Positions 53,399 to 62,075 of a stretch of DNA of 64,000 bases are shown in pieces. The stretch's first letter is position 1. Every line of letters begins with the position of its first letter. The translations under genes and the position numbers were made by a program. Origin of the DNA: Pyrinomonadaceae bacterium (lineage in GTDB: Bacteria > Acidobacteriota > Blastocatellia > Pyrinomonadales > Pyrinomonadaceae); assembly GCA_036277115.1 (NCBI GenBank), contig DASUNM010000023.1:496001-560000 (forward strand), given 5' to 3'. The notes under the pieces are model-generated. The model was given only the letters and a program-made list of their open reading frames with translations, was not told the origin of the DNA and searched no databases.

Positions 53399-54598
53399 CT
53401 AGCCATTCAGTTTTCGCAGTCGCTCACTCGCCAGCATGAGCGTCTCGTCTTTTTTGCAGAAGCAGAAACGGACTTGCTGCGAGCCGAGGCCCGCCGCGTC
53501 CGCCGAGTAGAAGCTTGAGCCGGGAACGCAGGCGACGCCCACTTCGCGAATCAGGTGTCGCGTGAATTCGATGTCGTCTTTGAATCCGAAGTTGCTGATA
53601 TCGGTCATGACGTAGTAAGCGCCGTCAGGACGAAAAGTCTTGAAACCCGCTTTCTCCAGTTCCGGCAGAATCAGATCGCGCCGCGCGCGATAGTCAGCTT
53701 GCAAATGATCGTAGTACGACGGCGGCAGCGACAGAGCGTAAGCGCCGGCGGCTTGCAAAGGCGCGGCGGCGCCGACGGTCAGAAAGTCATGGACTTTGCG
53801 AATCGCGCTCGTGATCTCCGGTGAAGCGATGCAGTAACCGACGCGCCAACCAGTGACGGAATAAGTCTTCGACATCGAGTTAACGATCACCGTGCGTTCA
53901 CGCATACCTTCGATTTGCGCCATCGAGATGTGCGCGATCTCGGCGCCCTCACGCGGATACAAAATGTGTTCGTAAATCTCGTCGGTGAAGCACAGCGCGT
54001 CGAATTCCTGGCAGAGGCCGGCGATGAATTCCATCTCATCACGCGTAAAAACTTTGCCGGTCGGATTGTTTGGATTGCAGATGATGATTGCTTTTGTCTT
54101 CGGATTGAAAGCGGCGCGCAATTCGTCGCGGTCGAAAGTCCAATCCGGCGCGCGCAACGGCACGTAGCGTGGCTTGGCATCGGACAGAATCGCATCGGGC
54201 GCGTAATTCTCGTAGTAAGGTTCGAAGACGATGACTTCTTCGCCCGGATCGACGGTCGCCATCATGGCGGCAATCATTCCTTCGGTTGAGCCGCAGGTGA
54301 CGGTAATTTCCGTTTCGGGATCGATGTCAAGGCCGAGATACCACTTCGTCTTCTTCGCAATTGCTTCGCGAAAATCCTTCGCGCCCCAGGTGATTGCATA
54401 CTGATTCACGTCGTCGGCGATGGCCTGCATCGCGACGCGCTTGATGTCTTCCGGGGCGGGAAAATCCGGGAAGCCTTGCGACAGATTCACCGCGCCATAC
54501 TTCATGGCCTCGCGCGTCATCTCGCGGATCACTGATTCGGTGAAGAGACTCGCTTTGCGCGAAACGTGACGGGAAGTTGAGGGTGCAGGTGTGCTCAT
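53399..54598 (-). CDS. PLP-dependent aminotransferase class I/II
   Basis: 399 residues from the ATG at 54598; a GTG nine codons upstream is possible. Fold-type I transaminase: AVNLSQGFPDFPAPEDIKRV, NQYAITWGAKDFREAIAKKT, CGSTEGMIAAMMATV, NPNNPTGKVFT, Schiff-base Lys in VNSMSKTYSVTGWRVGY and RFCFCKKDETL. The SQGFPDF and NQYAITWG segments resemble kynurenine/glutamine transaminase-like aspartate aminotransferases. An exact substrate is not assigned. Confidence 0.92.
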   Translation of the reverse strand: MSTPAPSTSRHVSRKASLFTESVIREMTREAMKYGAVNLSQGFPDFPAPEDIKRVAMQAIADDVNQYAITWGAKDFREAIAKKTKWYLGLDIDPETEITVTCGSTEGMIAAMMATVDPGEEVIVFEPYYENYAPDAILSDAKPRYVPLRAPDWTFDRDELRAAFNPKTKAIIICNPNNPTGKVFTRDEMEFIAGLCQEFDALCFTDEIYEHILYPREGAEIAHISMAQIEGMRERTVIVNSMSKTYSVTGWRVGYCIASPEITSAIRKVHDFLTVGAAAPLQAAGAYALSLPPSYYDHLQADYRARRDLILPELEKAGFKTFRPDGAYYVMTDISNFGFKDDIEFTRHLIREVGVACVPGSSFYSADAAGLGSQQVRFCFCKKDETLMLASERLRKLNG

Positions 54599-54676
54599 TG
54601 TGACAGCCACAGATGGATGGATCACAAAACCGTTGGATTATTTCACTTGGGGTTATCGGTGTCTATTGTGCTGGGG

Positions 54677-55582
54677 CTACGACTGTGGCGGCTCCGACTT
54701 GAGTTGCTCAACAATCGACCGCACGGCCGTTGCTTGCGATCCATTAGGCGCTAGGCGCAAATAATTCTCATAAGCAACGATTGCTTCTTTCGGGTTATTG
54801 GCTTTCTCATAAGCCGCACCCAGCATCTGGTAGATGATCGGCTCAGTGTCGGCAAGCTGATTGACAGCGATCTGAAATTCGCGCGCCGCGAGTTCGTGCT
54901 CCCCTTTGTCTTCATAGATCAGGCCCAAGCCAACGTGCGCCTCGGGTTGAAAGCCGCGGCTCTCACGAATCGCGCGATTGAAGCTGCCGATCGCGTCATC
55001 GGTCTGGCCCATTTCGCGATAGATGCGGCCCTCAACGGCAGACGCCTCGGGATACGATGGGCGAGTACCGCGGGCGGCATCGACTGCGTTAAGCGCGCCA
55101 TCGGTGTTGTTCAGATCCAACAGCACGCGAGCCAGGCCAACGTGCGCGGCGGGAAATGCCGCGCGAGCCTGCAGCGCTTGATGGTAGAGCTCAACCGCCT
55201 GCTGTCTGGTCTCGTCGGTCCTCGCCGATTCGCGCGTCGTTTCGGCCCGTTGAAAGATCAATTCGGCTTTATCCGTGGTCCGAGTCAGTCGAACCGGGAC
55301 CTCGCCGCGCGCAGTGGCCGCAACCGGCATGGTGATTTCTTTGAAGCCGTTAGCGCGCACGCGTAGGGTGTGCGCCCCGGCGGTTACTTTCGAAAGGGCG
55401 AGCTTTCCACTTTCGTCCGTTGTTCCTCTGCGCACTTCATCGAGCCAAACAATCGCGGCCGGTTCAGTCACGACGGTCAATGTTCTTCCCGATGCCGCTC
55501 CGCCCGCGCCGGGCCGCTGGGCCACGACCGAGCCCAGCATGGCCAGCAAAATCAATTCAGCAAGAACGGTCCTCTTCATCAT
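54677..55582 (-). CDS. Exported PEGA-like/TPR protein
   Basis: 301 residues. A signal peptide (VLAELILLAMLGSVVA) is followed by a PEGA or carboxypeptidase-regulatory-like beta domain (LTVVTEPAAIVWLDEVRRGT, ~33-100), then about five tetratricopeptide repeats (AVELYHQALQARAAFPAAHV, DDAIGSFNRAIRESRGFQPE, ELAAREFQIAVNQLADTEPI, KEAIVAYENYLRLAPNGSQA). Likely a periplasmic scaffold. Divergent from the PuuD-like gene. Confidence 0.82.
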   Translation of the reverse strand: MMKRTVLAELILLAMLGSVVAQRPGAGGAASGRTLTVVTEPAAIVWLDEVRRGTTDESGKLALSKVTAGAHTLRVRANGFKEITMPVAATARGEVPVRLTRTTDKAELIFQRAETTRESARTDETRQQAVELYHQALQARAAFPAAHVGLARVLLDLNNTDGALNAVDAARGTRPSYPEASAVEGRIYREMGQTDDAIGSFNRAIRESRGFQPEAHVGLGLIYEDKGEHELAAREFQIAVNQLADTEPIIYQMLGAAYEKANNPKEAIVAYENYLRLAPNGSQATAVRSIVEQLKSEPPQS

Positions 55583-55653
55583 CTACAAGTACCTTTACCG
55601 CAATGAATTTGTGCCTGCAAGCATTTCCCTTCGAACTGCGTCTTGCAAAACTG

Positions 55654-55682
55654 TTGCGCCCGCACGCGTCTGGGTGTAATCT
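55654..55682 (+). promoter_or_regulatory. Putative sigma70 promoter of the PuuD-like gene
   Basis: TTGCGC (55654-55659), a 17-base spacer, TAATCT (55677-55682). Moderate match; the gene's GGAGG ribosome-binding site lies at 55748-55752. Confidence 0.5.
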
Positions 55683-55757
55683 TCGCTCGCAATACCTAAC
55701 AATCTGCACAACTTCTCAGTCCTGGCGTACAGGGACTGACTTCCGCTGGAGGTACGT

Positions 55758-56555
55758 ATGTTGATTGATGCGACTGTCCATCTTCCCGTCAGTCTGGCGA
55801 TGCTCGACGGCATCTTTAAGGCCCCGGATGTCCAGGAGCTGATGCGAATTACGTTTCGCTGGTTCCACTTCGTGGCGGGTGTTACCTGGATCGGGCTGCT
55901 TTACTTCTTCAACCTCGTCAACGTGCCGCTGCAAAAGAAGCTGGACGTGGACACGAAGAAAAAAGTGAATCCGGATTTGTTGCTGCCGGCGCTTTGGTTC
56001 TTCCGTTGGGGCGCGGTGATTACGGTGTTCTTCGGTCTTGCATACTTCGCGATGTACATTCTCAAGACGGACGTTAATAACGCGAACAACCTCGGCGGCC
56101 AACAGGCAAATGTCTGGAAGATTTTGCTGTTCTGGCTCGGCTACCCGATTTTCCTCTTCTTGATCCAGTTCCTGATCATCAAGAAAGTTCCGGCGCTCAC
56201 CAAAGACGGACGCGTGTTCGCGATCGTGATGATCATCCTCGTGGCGGTGTTCACGTACGGCCTGCTGAGATTCTTCCCGGCCATGCTCACCCCCGAATGG
56301 ACGAGCAACAAGACGCTCTCGATCGGTGTCGGCGGCGCATACGGTATTCTGATGATGCTGAACGTGTGGGGAATAATTTGGCCGGCCAACAAGCGCATCA
56401 TTGCCGGCTTGCAAGGCGGTCCGCCCGCCGCGCCTGAACTGGCACGCCAGGCGTTCCTCGCTTCGCGCACCAACGCGTGGCTATCGCTGCCGATGTTGCT
56501 TCTGATGGCTACTTCACACGGCGACTGGCTAATCTTCAGCGGCAGGCTCGGTTAA
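55758..56555 (+). CDS. Urate hydroxylase PuuD-like membrane protein
   Basis: 265 residues, GGAGG before the ATG. About seven membrane helices. The family shows RWFHFVAGVTWIGLLYFFNL with conserved His/Trp, ALWFFRWGAVITVFFGLAYF, WIGL, MMLNVWGIIWPANKRIIAGL and LSLPMLLLMATSHGDW. This is the urate-oxidase-N/PuuD-type integral membrane domain, but the C-terminal cytochrome c domain of PuuD is absent. Electron transfer to a separate cytochrome is possible. There is no other purine catabolism gene nearby, so the activity is uncertain. Confidence 0.78.
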   Translation: MLIDATVHLPVSLAMLDGIFKAPDVQELMRITFRWFHFVAGVTWIGLLYFFNLVNVPLQKKLDVDTKKKVNPDLLLPALWFFRWGAVITVFFGLAYFAMYILKTDVNNANNLGGQQANVWKILLFWLGYPIFLFLIQFLIIKKVPALTKDGRVFAIVMIILVAVFTYGLLRFFPAMLTPEWTSNKTLSIGVGGAYGILMMLNVWGIIWPANKRIIAGLQGGPPAAPELARQAFLASRTNAWLSLPMLLLMATSHGDWLIFSGRLG

Positions 56556-56630
56556 GCTGCGGTAGGCACGCCTTCCGCGTGCTCAGCAGGCCAGCGGCTG
56601 CGTACCGAATGAAGTGCGCACCAGGACGAA

Positions 56631-56658
56631 GGGCACGGCATCACGTCGTGCCCTTTTT
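56631..56658 (+). terminator. Intrinsic terminator after the PuuD-like gene
   Basis: GGGCACG (56631-56637) pairs with CGTGCCC (56647-56653), followed by TTTTT. Confidence 0.9.
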
Positions 56659-56693
56659 GTGAAATCGGCACTCGTTTGGAAATGCTGCTTCTT

Positions 56694-56815
56694 AGCTCGG
56701 TTAGGAGCTCGAGGTTTATAGCAACCGAGTCCTAACCATTCGAATTAGCTCCGTCAGGAGCGGGATGTAACCTCCCACATTTCGCTCCTGACGAAGTTCG
56801 ACTAATTCTCGGAGC
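56694..56815. repeat. Imperfect inverted repeat (TAGGAGCTCGAGGTTTATAG / AGCTCCGTCAGGAGCGGGAT)
   Basis: It consists of GCTCGGTTAGGAGCTCGAGG with inverse GAGTCCTAACC, and AGCTCCGTCAGGAGCGGGAT with inverse TTTCGCTCCTGACGAAGTT. No gene; together with the terminator it fills most of the PuuD-like/sodB gap. Confidence 0.65.
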
Positions 56816-56942
56816 CATGGTGCTCTAGACATTCAGATCCTACGGTGCCGGGCTCTGTAACACTATTAACCAAACCTCTACATCCCTTCGTCACACTTTA
56901 CTCTCATATTTCGCCTACGTTTTGTGTGATTTGGAGGAAGAT

Positions 56943-57572
56943 ATGTCTACGACTTATAAGCCGCAGCAGTTTAATCTCAGCAACTTAAAGGGCATTTCGG
57001 ACGAAACGATCGAGATGCATTTCAAGTTGTACGAGGGCTACGTCAAAGAAACGAACAAACTGAATGAAAAGATCGCGGAGTTTATCCAGGACGCCAAAGT
57101 CGATCAGGAGGAGTTCGCGGCCTACTCAGAACTGACGCGCCGTCTCGGCTTTGAATATAACGGCATGGTGCTGCACGAATACTATTTCGAGAATTTGAAG
57201 AGCGGCGGCGGCACCGGCGATCCCACCGGCACGACGGGGTTCCGGCAGGCAGCAGAAGAATCCTTCGGCAGCTACGACATTTGGAAATCGAATTTCGTCA
57301 GCACGGGCAAGATGCGCGGCGTCGGCTGGGCCATCTGTTACGAAGATCCTTCGAACGGCAGGCTAACGAACCACTGGATCACGCTGCATGAGGTCGGTAA
57401 TGTGGCGGGCTTCAATCCGATTCTGGTGATGGACGTCTGGGAGCACGCCTTCATTCTTGATTACAAGCCCGCGGATCGGCCGAAGTACATCGAAGCGTTC
57501 TTCTCAAATATTGATTGGAGCGCAGTCGAAGGAAGACTGCACCGGCTAACCGCGAAGCCCGTGGCGGCTTGA
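56943..57572 (+). CDS. sodB: Superoxide dismutase (Fe/Mn family)
   Basis: 209 residues from the ATG at 56943 (GGAGGA directly upstream). It dismutates superoxide to peroxide and oxygen. Metal ligands are inferred as His in EMHFKLYEGYVKETN, His in MVLHEYYFENL, and Asp and His in VMDVWEHAFILDY. GVGWAICYEDPSNGRLTNHW follows the family pattern. The first motif lacks the double His (usually HHxxHH) common in this family, marking a divergent subfamily. No signal peptide, so cytoplasmic. Confidence 0.9.
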   Translation: MSTTYKPQQFNLSNLKGISDETIEMHFKLYEGYVKETNKLNEKIAEFIQDAKVDQEEFAAYSELTRRLGFEYNGMVLHEYYFENLKSGGGTGDPTGTTGFRQAAEESFGSYDIWKSNFVSTGKMRGVGWAICYEDPSNGRLTNHWITLHEVGNVAGFNPILVMDVWEHAFILDYKPADRPKYIEAFFSNIDWSAVEGRLHRLTAKPVAA

Positions 57573-57611
57573 TTGACGTCAAAATATCCGTTGCGAGAGT
57601 CGGCGGACCCC

Positions 57612-57642
57612 CGGCTACCATCTGGCAGCCCTTAGGGCTGCC
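57612..57642 (+). repeat. GGCAGCCC hairpin after sodB
   Basis: GGCAGCCC (57624-57631) pairs with GGGCTGCC (57635-57642) with a three-base loop, followed by TTAAAG. The preceding CCGGCTACCATCTGG belongs to the 24229-24455 repeat family. It may end sodB transcription. Confidence 0.6.
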
Positions 57643-57666
57643 TTAAAGACGGCAACGCTTTACAAA

Positions 57667-58710
57667 TTATTGCTGTGGCAACGGCGGTTTCTTTAGATTG
57701 CAGTTCACCACGTTCAGCGATCTCAGAAAAGCCAGCAGATCCTCACGCTGACTCCCCACAAGCTTGTGCGGTTGCAGGTTCACCTTGTCGAGATACTGAT
57801 TCGGTTTGCCGCCGCCGAGCATGATGTCCACCGCTTCTTCCAACGTCGCGGCGCTGCCGTCATGGAAGTAAGGCGCTGAACGCGCAATGTCGCGCAGCGT
57901 CGGCGTCATGAAAGCGCCGGTGTCTTTCGCATTGTTCGTGACTTTGAAGCGACCGACGTCAGGCTCTTTCTGATCCATGCCGATGCCGACGTTGTGATAC
58001 TGAAAGTCGGTGAACAAAACGCCGTCGTGGCAGTTAGTGCACTTGATCGCCTGGAAGATGTTCCACCCGCGCCGCACCTCGGCGCTCATCTTTGATTCAT
58101 CGCCCCCCGTTGATCTCCAGTGATCCCAGGGCGTGTCGCCGGTGATGATCGTTCGTTCGAAGGCCGCGATCGCCTTCACGATGTTGTCGGGGGTCGCATC
58201 GCTGGCGAACACCTTTTGAAACTGGTTGCGATAGCCCTGCAGCTGATTCAACTTCGCGGCGATCTCATCGGCTTTCGCGCCCATGTTGGCGCCCGTCCAC
58301 GCGGCCATCGCCTGCTTTTCGAGCGAAGGGCTGCGGCCGTCCCAATAAAATTCTTTGTGATAGCCGATGTTCCAAAGCGTCGGGCTGCTGCGCGGCAGTT
58401 GTTTGTTGAACGAACCGACAGCTTTCGCCAAGCCATCCGTCAGGCCTTTCTCGCAAACATGGCACGAGTAACATGAACGCGTGCCGTCGCCGCTGAGGCG
58501 CTCGTCAAAGAAGAGTTGCCGTCCGAGCGCGACTTTCTCAGGCGTCATCGGATTGTCCGCCGGAATGTCCATCGGCGCGTAAGTGGTCAATTGCGCCGGC
58601 AGCGGCTCAATTTCCGGTGTGAATGTTGAGCTGTCTTTCGAACACCCGTGAATGACCAGGGCGGTGGCGAAGCAACTTAGCAGCAGAATCGCTTTCAGGG
58701 GTTTGGTCAT
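57667..58710 (-). CDS. Di-haem cytochrome c peroxidase (CcpA/MauG family) lipoprotein
   Basis: 347 residues from the ATG at 58710. A lipoprotein-like signal (FATALVIHGC) precedes two CXXCH haem sites, CYSCH (80-84) and CTNCH (224-228). NPMTPEKVALGRQLFFDERL, TLWNIGYHKEFYWDGRSPSL, AFERTIITGDTPWDHW and FMTPTLRDIARSAPYFHDGS are family landmarks. It reduces H2O2 to water with electrons from a c-type cytochrome, on the periplasmic side. Next to sodB, a sensible pairing in peroxide handling. Confidence 0.93.
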   Translation of the reverse strand: MTKPLKAILLLSCFATALVIHGCSKDSSTFTPEIEPLPAQLTTYAPMDIPADNPMTPEKVALGRQLFFDERLSGDGTRSCYSCHVCEKGLTDGLAKAVGSFNKQLPRSSPTLWNIGYHKEFYWDGRSPSLEKQAMAAWTGANMGAKADEIAAKLNQLQGYRNQFQKVFASDATPDNIVKAIAAFERTIITGDTPWDHWRSTGGDESKMSAEVRRGWNIFQAIKCTNCHDGVLFTDFQYHNVGIGMDQKEPDVGRFKVTNNAKDTGAFMTPTLRDIARSAPYFHDGSAATLEEAVDIMLGGGKPNQYLDKVNLQPHKLVGSQREDLLAFLRSLNVVNCNLKKPPLPQQ

Positions 58711-58731
58711 GGCTTTCACCTTGGTTTGTGT

Positions 58732-58853
58732 GTCAGAACCGCGAGCGGACCGGGGTCCCCGCGCGGGCAACCCGCGTGGGGTGGTGGATGCGACCGGATC
58801 AAGAACGACATCGTTGAGTGTTCGATCCCGTCGCTACCGCTCCGGGTTCTGAC
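58732..58853. repeat. GTCAGAACC-type palindromic element, variant A, copy 1
   Basis: GTCAGAACCGCGAGCGGACC at the left end is inverted as CGTCGCTACCGCTCCGGGTTCTGAC at the right. The internal CCCCGCGCGGGCAACCCGCG segment is shared with 63648-63754. Confidence 0.88.
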
Positions 58854-58980
58854 ACGGTCGGTCCACCCCAAGACTGTTTCGCAACGACTGCGACAATCTT
58901 TTCTCAAAAACGTTGAAAGCTCGTGCAGACTTTTACTATCGCTCCGGTCAAAAGTCTAGCCTGAGGTGTAAACTGAAACT

Positions 58981-59940
58981 ATGGCGAAACAAACGAATGG
59001 AATTTTAATATGCGCTCTCGGTCTAATGCTGTCAGCCGGCTGCGCTTCCCACGAAGAAAACAAGAACACAACGGCGACGACGACGGCCTCGCCGCCCATC
59101 GTGAAGGAACTGACGGTGGTACCGCGCCCGCAAACGATCGAAGATCTGATGAAGCAGCGCGGCGAACAGGATCAGGCGCAGCCGGCGCTCAGCGTCGTCT
59201 CGCCGGCAAACAACGCGAGCATCAGCGGCTCGACCGTCGAAGTGAAGTTAGCGTTGAACGGCGATTTGAAAGGTTATGTTCCGCACAAAGATCCCGCAAC
59301 CGGCAAAGGCAATCACATTCACGTGATCCTCGACAACCAACCTTACGAGGCTTACTACAATTTGGATCAGCCGTTTGAGCTGCGCAACGTCACGGAAGGC
59401 AAGCACACTCTGCGCGTCTTTCCCTCGCGGCCGTGGCATGAGAGCTACAAGAACGAAGGCGCGTTCCGGATGGTAACGTTCACCGTCAAAGGGGGCGGCG
59501 ATCCTGCGAAGCCGACGACCACGAACACGGGGCAAGTAATGGCCCCCGCGCAAAGTCCGACTGCGAACGCTAGTCCCACGCCCGCTCGTGAGGGCAAGGA
59601 CGTCACCGCGAGCATGGCCGGCGATGTCGATCTCACCAAACCGCTGCTCACTTATAGCCGGCCGAAAGGTGACTACGCCGGTGCCGAGGCCGATCCAATC
59701 ATGATCGATTTCTGGCTCACTAACGGCAAATTACAGAGTGACGGAGGCGGCGAGTATCGCGTGCGCTATACGATTGACGGCGGCACGCCCAGGTTCATCG
59801 ACGTTTGGAAGCCCATCTGGATTAGTGGTTGGACGAGCGGCAAACACACGATCAAGTTGGAGCTGGTCGATAAGTCCGGCAACCTGGTGGAGAACGGGGG
59901 CTACAACTCGACAACGCGCGAGATAAATGTCACGCGCTAA
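58981..59940 (+). CDS. Lipoprotein with two beta-sandwich segments, unknown
   Basis: 319 residues. Lipobox LSAGC (Cys21). A Thr/Ala/Pro linker leads to a first domain (LSVVSPANNASISGSTVEVK, HIHVILDNQPYEAYYNLDQP, GKHTLRVFPSRPWHESYKNE), a Pro/Ala/Thr linker, and a second domain (DPIMIDFWLTNGKLQSDGGG, GKHTIKLELVDKSGNLVENG). Both domains share the GKHT(L/I) strand and look like Ig-like extracellular modules. Outer-membrane anchored; role unknown. Confidence 0.78.
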   Translation: MAKQTNGILICALGLMLSAGCASHEENKNTTATTTASPPIVKELTVVPRPQTIEDLMKQRGEQDQAQPALSVVSPANNASISGSTVEVKLALNGDLKGYVPHKDPATGKGNHIHVILDNQPYEAYYNLDQPFELRNVTEGKHTLRVFPSRPWHESYKNEGAFRMVTFTVKGGGDPAKPTTTNTGQVMAPAQSPTANASPTPAREGKDVTASMAGDVDLTKPLLTYSRPKGDYAGAEADPIMIDFWLTNGKLQSDGGGEYRVRYTIDGGTPRFIDVWKPIWISGWTSGKHTIKLELVDKSGNLVENGGYNSTTREINVTR

Positions 59941-60131
59941 AGGGGTAGCCTCCGTTGAACCCTCTGAGTGTGCTTGAACCGAATTATTAACCGCTGAGAC
60001 GCCGGGGTCGCTCCGGAAGGCGTAGAGAAAACTGGAATTCGCTACCCGGTAAAGGTTCTGCTTTGTCCCAGGGGCAGTCTGTGACACACTCTGCGCCGCA
60101 GTTTACAAATAACAAAGTGAGGATTGAGAAA

Positions 60132-60653
60132 TTGAAGAGACTTATCATCCTGGCGTTTCCCCTCGCCGTCGTGCTGGCCTGTTCGTCACTAAGCGGCGAC
60201 AAGTGGGAAACAGTAACAGAAGGCGGCATCACGGTTGAGATGCCGGGCAAACCGACGAAGCAATCGCAGGACATTCCCTCTGCCGCTGGCAAAGCGACTG
60301 GTCAAATGTTAACGCTGGACAAAGGCGCCCAAGCCTACGTGCTCGCGTTCCACGAATTTCCGGCAGCCGTCTCAAGCTTGAACATCGATCCTAAAGTGCT
60401 TCTCAAGGGCGCGTCTGAGAACGCAGTCAAAAATATCGATGGCAAGGTGACCAGCCAACGCGACGTAAACGTGGGCGGGCACCCGGGCACGGAACTGATC
60501 GGCGAAGGCAGCAAAGACGGCAAACAGATTGAGTTCACCATCCGCATGTATTGGGCCAAGCCCCGCTTGATTCAGACCCTGTACCTGAGCGAGAAGGGCA
60601 AAGGCGATAAGTCGAACGCCACGAAGTTTCAGGACTCGTTGAAGATTTCTTAA
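60132..60653 (+). CDS. Small lipoprotein, unknown
   Basis: 173 residues from TTG at 60132: GTGAGGA sits eight bases upstream, and the product then begins with a perfect lipoprotein signal (LKRLIILAFPLAVVLAC, Cys17). Earlier in-frame starts (60063, 60117) place unlikely sequence before the signal. The mature part (WETVTEGGITVEMPGKPTKQ, QAYVLAFHEFPAAVSSLNID, GGHPGTELIGEGSKDGKQIE, KFQDSLKIS) is a small alpha/beta domain. Its stop overlaps the convergent gene by four bases. Confidence 0.72.
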   Translation: MKRLIILAFPLAVVLACSSLSGDKWETVTEGGITVEMPGKPTKQSQDIPSAAGKATGQMLTLDKGAQAYVLAFHEFPAAVSSLNIDPKVLLKGASENAVKNIDGKVTSQRDVNVGGHPGTELIGEGSKDGKQIEFTIRMYWAKPRLIQTLYLSEKGKGDKSNATKFQDSLKIS

Positions 60654-61048
60654 CTCTTTTTCTTGCGACCGCGCGACTGGCTTGGGCGCGCCTCAGCTTC
60701 TCCGGCCAGTTGCGTGCGAAGCTTCTTTGGCAGCTTGTCAAAGACGAGTTGGTAGGAGTTTCGTAGCAGTTCTTTCAGCTCGCGATCGCTTAACACATCA
60801 AATCGCTCCAGCGCCGCCCATTTGTTGCGGGCCATGTAAGGCGCCGGATCGATCCCATCCTGTTCGATCAGCTCGTTGAACTTTTCTTCGGTGCACTTAA
60901 ACGACAGCACGTACTTCGCTGGCGGCTCAAGCACCATCACCGCGAACATCTTCCCGGCGATCTTAAAAACGAGATCGTTGCCCCATTGCACATTCTCTGT
61001 CGCGTGCGGGAACGAGAGACAATGGGCGCGAACTGATTCAGAGTTCAT
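60650..61048 (-). CDS. MmcQ/YjbR family protein
   Basis: 132 residues. The double-wing-like fold is recognised from FPHATENVQWGNDLVFKIAG, KYVLSFKCTEEKFNELIEQD, APYMARNKWAALERFDVLSD and LLRNSYQLVFDKLPKKLR. Members are proposed DNA-binding proteins, but the function is unproven. The basic tail (RPSQSRGRKKKS) is consistent with nucleic-acid contact. Confidence 0.88.
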   Translation of the reverse strand: MNSESVRAHCLSFPHATENVQWGNDLVFKIAGKMFAVMVLEPPAKYVLSFKCTEEKFNELIEQDGIDPAPYMARNKWAALERFDVLSDRELKELLRNSYQLVFDKLPKKLRTQLAGEAEARPSQSRGRKKKS

Positions 61049-61066
61049 GAATTACCAGCTTTGGAA

Positions 61067-61140
61067 AGTTTAGAGGCGGGCTACTGCCCGCCTAATTCGC
61101 ATTTCAAAACCACCGGCGGGCGGTAGCCCGCCTCTAAACT
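61067..61140. repeat. GGCGGGC palindromic element with perfect 15-bp ends
   Basis: AGTTTAGAGGCGGGC (61067-61081) and GCCCGCCTCTAAACT (61126-61140) are exact reverse complements. Two internal hairpins, GGCGGGCTACTGCCCGCC and GGCGGGCGGTAGCCCGCC, complete the element. Shares sequence with the hairpin at 2938-2961. Confidence 0.9.
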
Positions 61141-61149
61141 GTGTGGGAT

Positions 61150-62019
61150 TTATGGACGAGCGCCGTGCCCGTTGCTTTGGTTGCCGATCTCTTTCAACCG
61201 GCTGACGACCTGATCAATCAGCCAGTTCGGAGTGGATGCGCCAGCCGTGACCCCGACGCGTTTCGCGCCCTGCAAGTCGGTGGGATCGATCTCGTCCTGA
61301 GTTTCGATCAGGAAACTCTTCACGCATTGCTCTTCGCAGACGGCGAGCAGCTTGATGCTGTTTGAAGAATGTTTGCCACCGATGATGTAGAAAACGTCTA
61401 CCAGTCCCGCGAGGGCGCGCGCGGCGTCCTGCCGATCGCGCGTGGCTGAACAGATGGTGTTGACGACCTGGGGCTCGGCGTCGGCTTTGGCTTTGACTGC
61501 CTCCGCAACTTCGAGAAATGTTTTGAGCTTCAGCGTCGTTTGCGAAACGACCAGCGGCGCGTGCAATGGCGGCAACGCTGCCACTTCATCCGCATCGCGC
61601 ACGACGTATGTGTTGTCCGGCGCGTAACCCACGACACCAATCATCTCCGGATGATCCGGATTTCCCGCGACGATGACATGCCGGCCGTCTTTCGCGGCAC
61701 GCTCTGCGAGTCGTTGCACCCGCGTCACAAACGGACAGGTCGCATCAACCACCTGCGCCGCGCGTCTTTCCAGTTCGGCCTGTATCTGCGGGGTGACGCC
61801 GTGCGCGCGAATCACCGCGATCTCGTCGGCTTTGACTTGCTCAGGATCCTGAATCGTCGCCACACCTTCGCACTCTAACCGCTGCATTTCCTGCGTGTTG
61901 TGAATCAGCGGCCCGAGCGTGCGCACCGGCGCGCCAACTCCGAGCGCGTCTTCAACCATTTCCACGGCGCGTTCGACGCCAAAACAAAATCCGTATTCGT
62001 TTGCTAAAAGGACTTCCAT
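61150..62019 (-). CDS. ispH: 4-Hydroxy-3-methylbut-2-enyl diphosphate reductase
   Basis: 289 residues. Last step of the MEP pathway: it reduces HMBPP to IPP and DMAPP using a [4Fe-4S] cluster. The three cluster cysteines are C12 (EYGFCFGVERAV), C95 (VVDATCPFVTR) and C190 (NTICSATRDRQ). LGPLIHNTQEM, IRAHGV, GKHSSNS and GVTAGASTPNWLIDQV are family motifs. Start MEVLLANEYGFC at 62019. Stand-alone gene behind a palindromic element. Confidence 0.96.
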   Translation of the reverse strand: MEVLLANEYGFCFGVERAVEMVEDALGVGAPVRTLGPLIHNTQEMQRLECEGVATIQDPEQVKADEIAVIRAHGVTPQIQAELERRAAQVVDATCPFVTRVQRLAERAAKDGRHVIVAGNPDHPEMIGVVGYAPDNTYVVRDADEVAALPPLHAPLVVSQTTLKLKTFLEVAEAVKAKADAEPQVVNTICSATRDRQDAARALAGLVDVFYIIGGKHSSNSIKLLAVCEEQCVKSFLIETQDEIDPTDLQGAKRVGVTAGASTPNWLIDQVVSRLKEIGNQSNGHGARP

Positions 62020-62075
62020 GTATGCGTAAATCCTAGCACAGCGAGAGACGGCTCAGAAGGCGGCCTCAAAAGTGG

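Noticed and set aside
55716-56414. 232-codon reverse frame opposite the PuuD-like gene
   Set aside because: Composition (His, Arg, Glu, Gln) is what antisense of a hydrophobic membrane protein gives.
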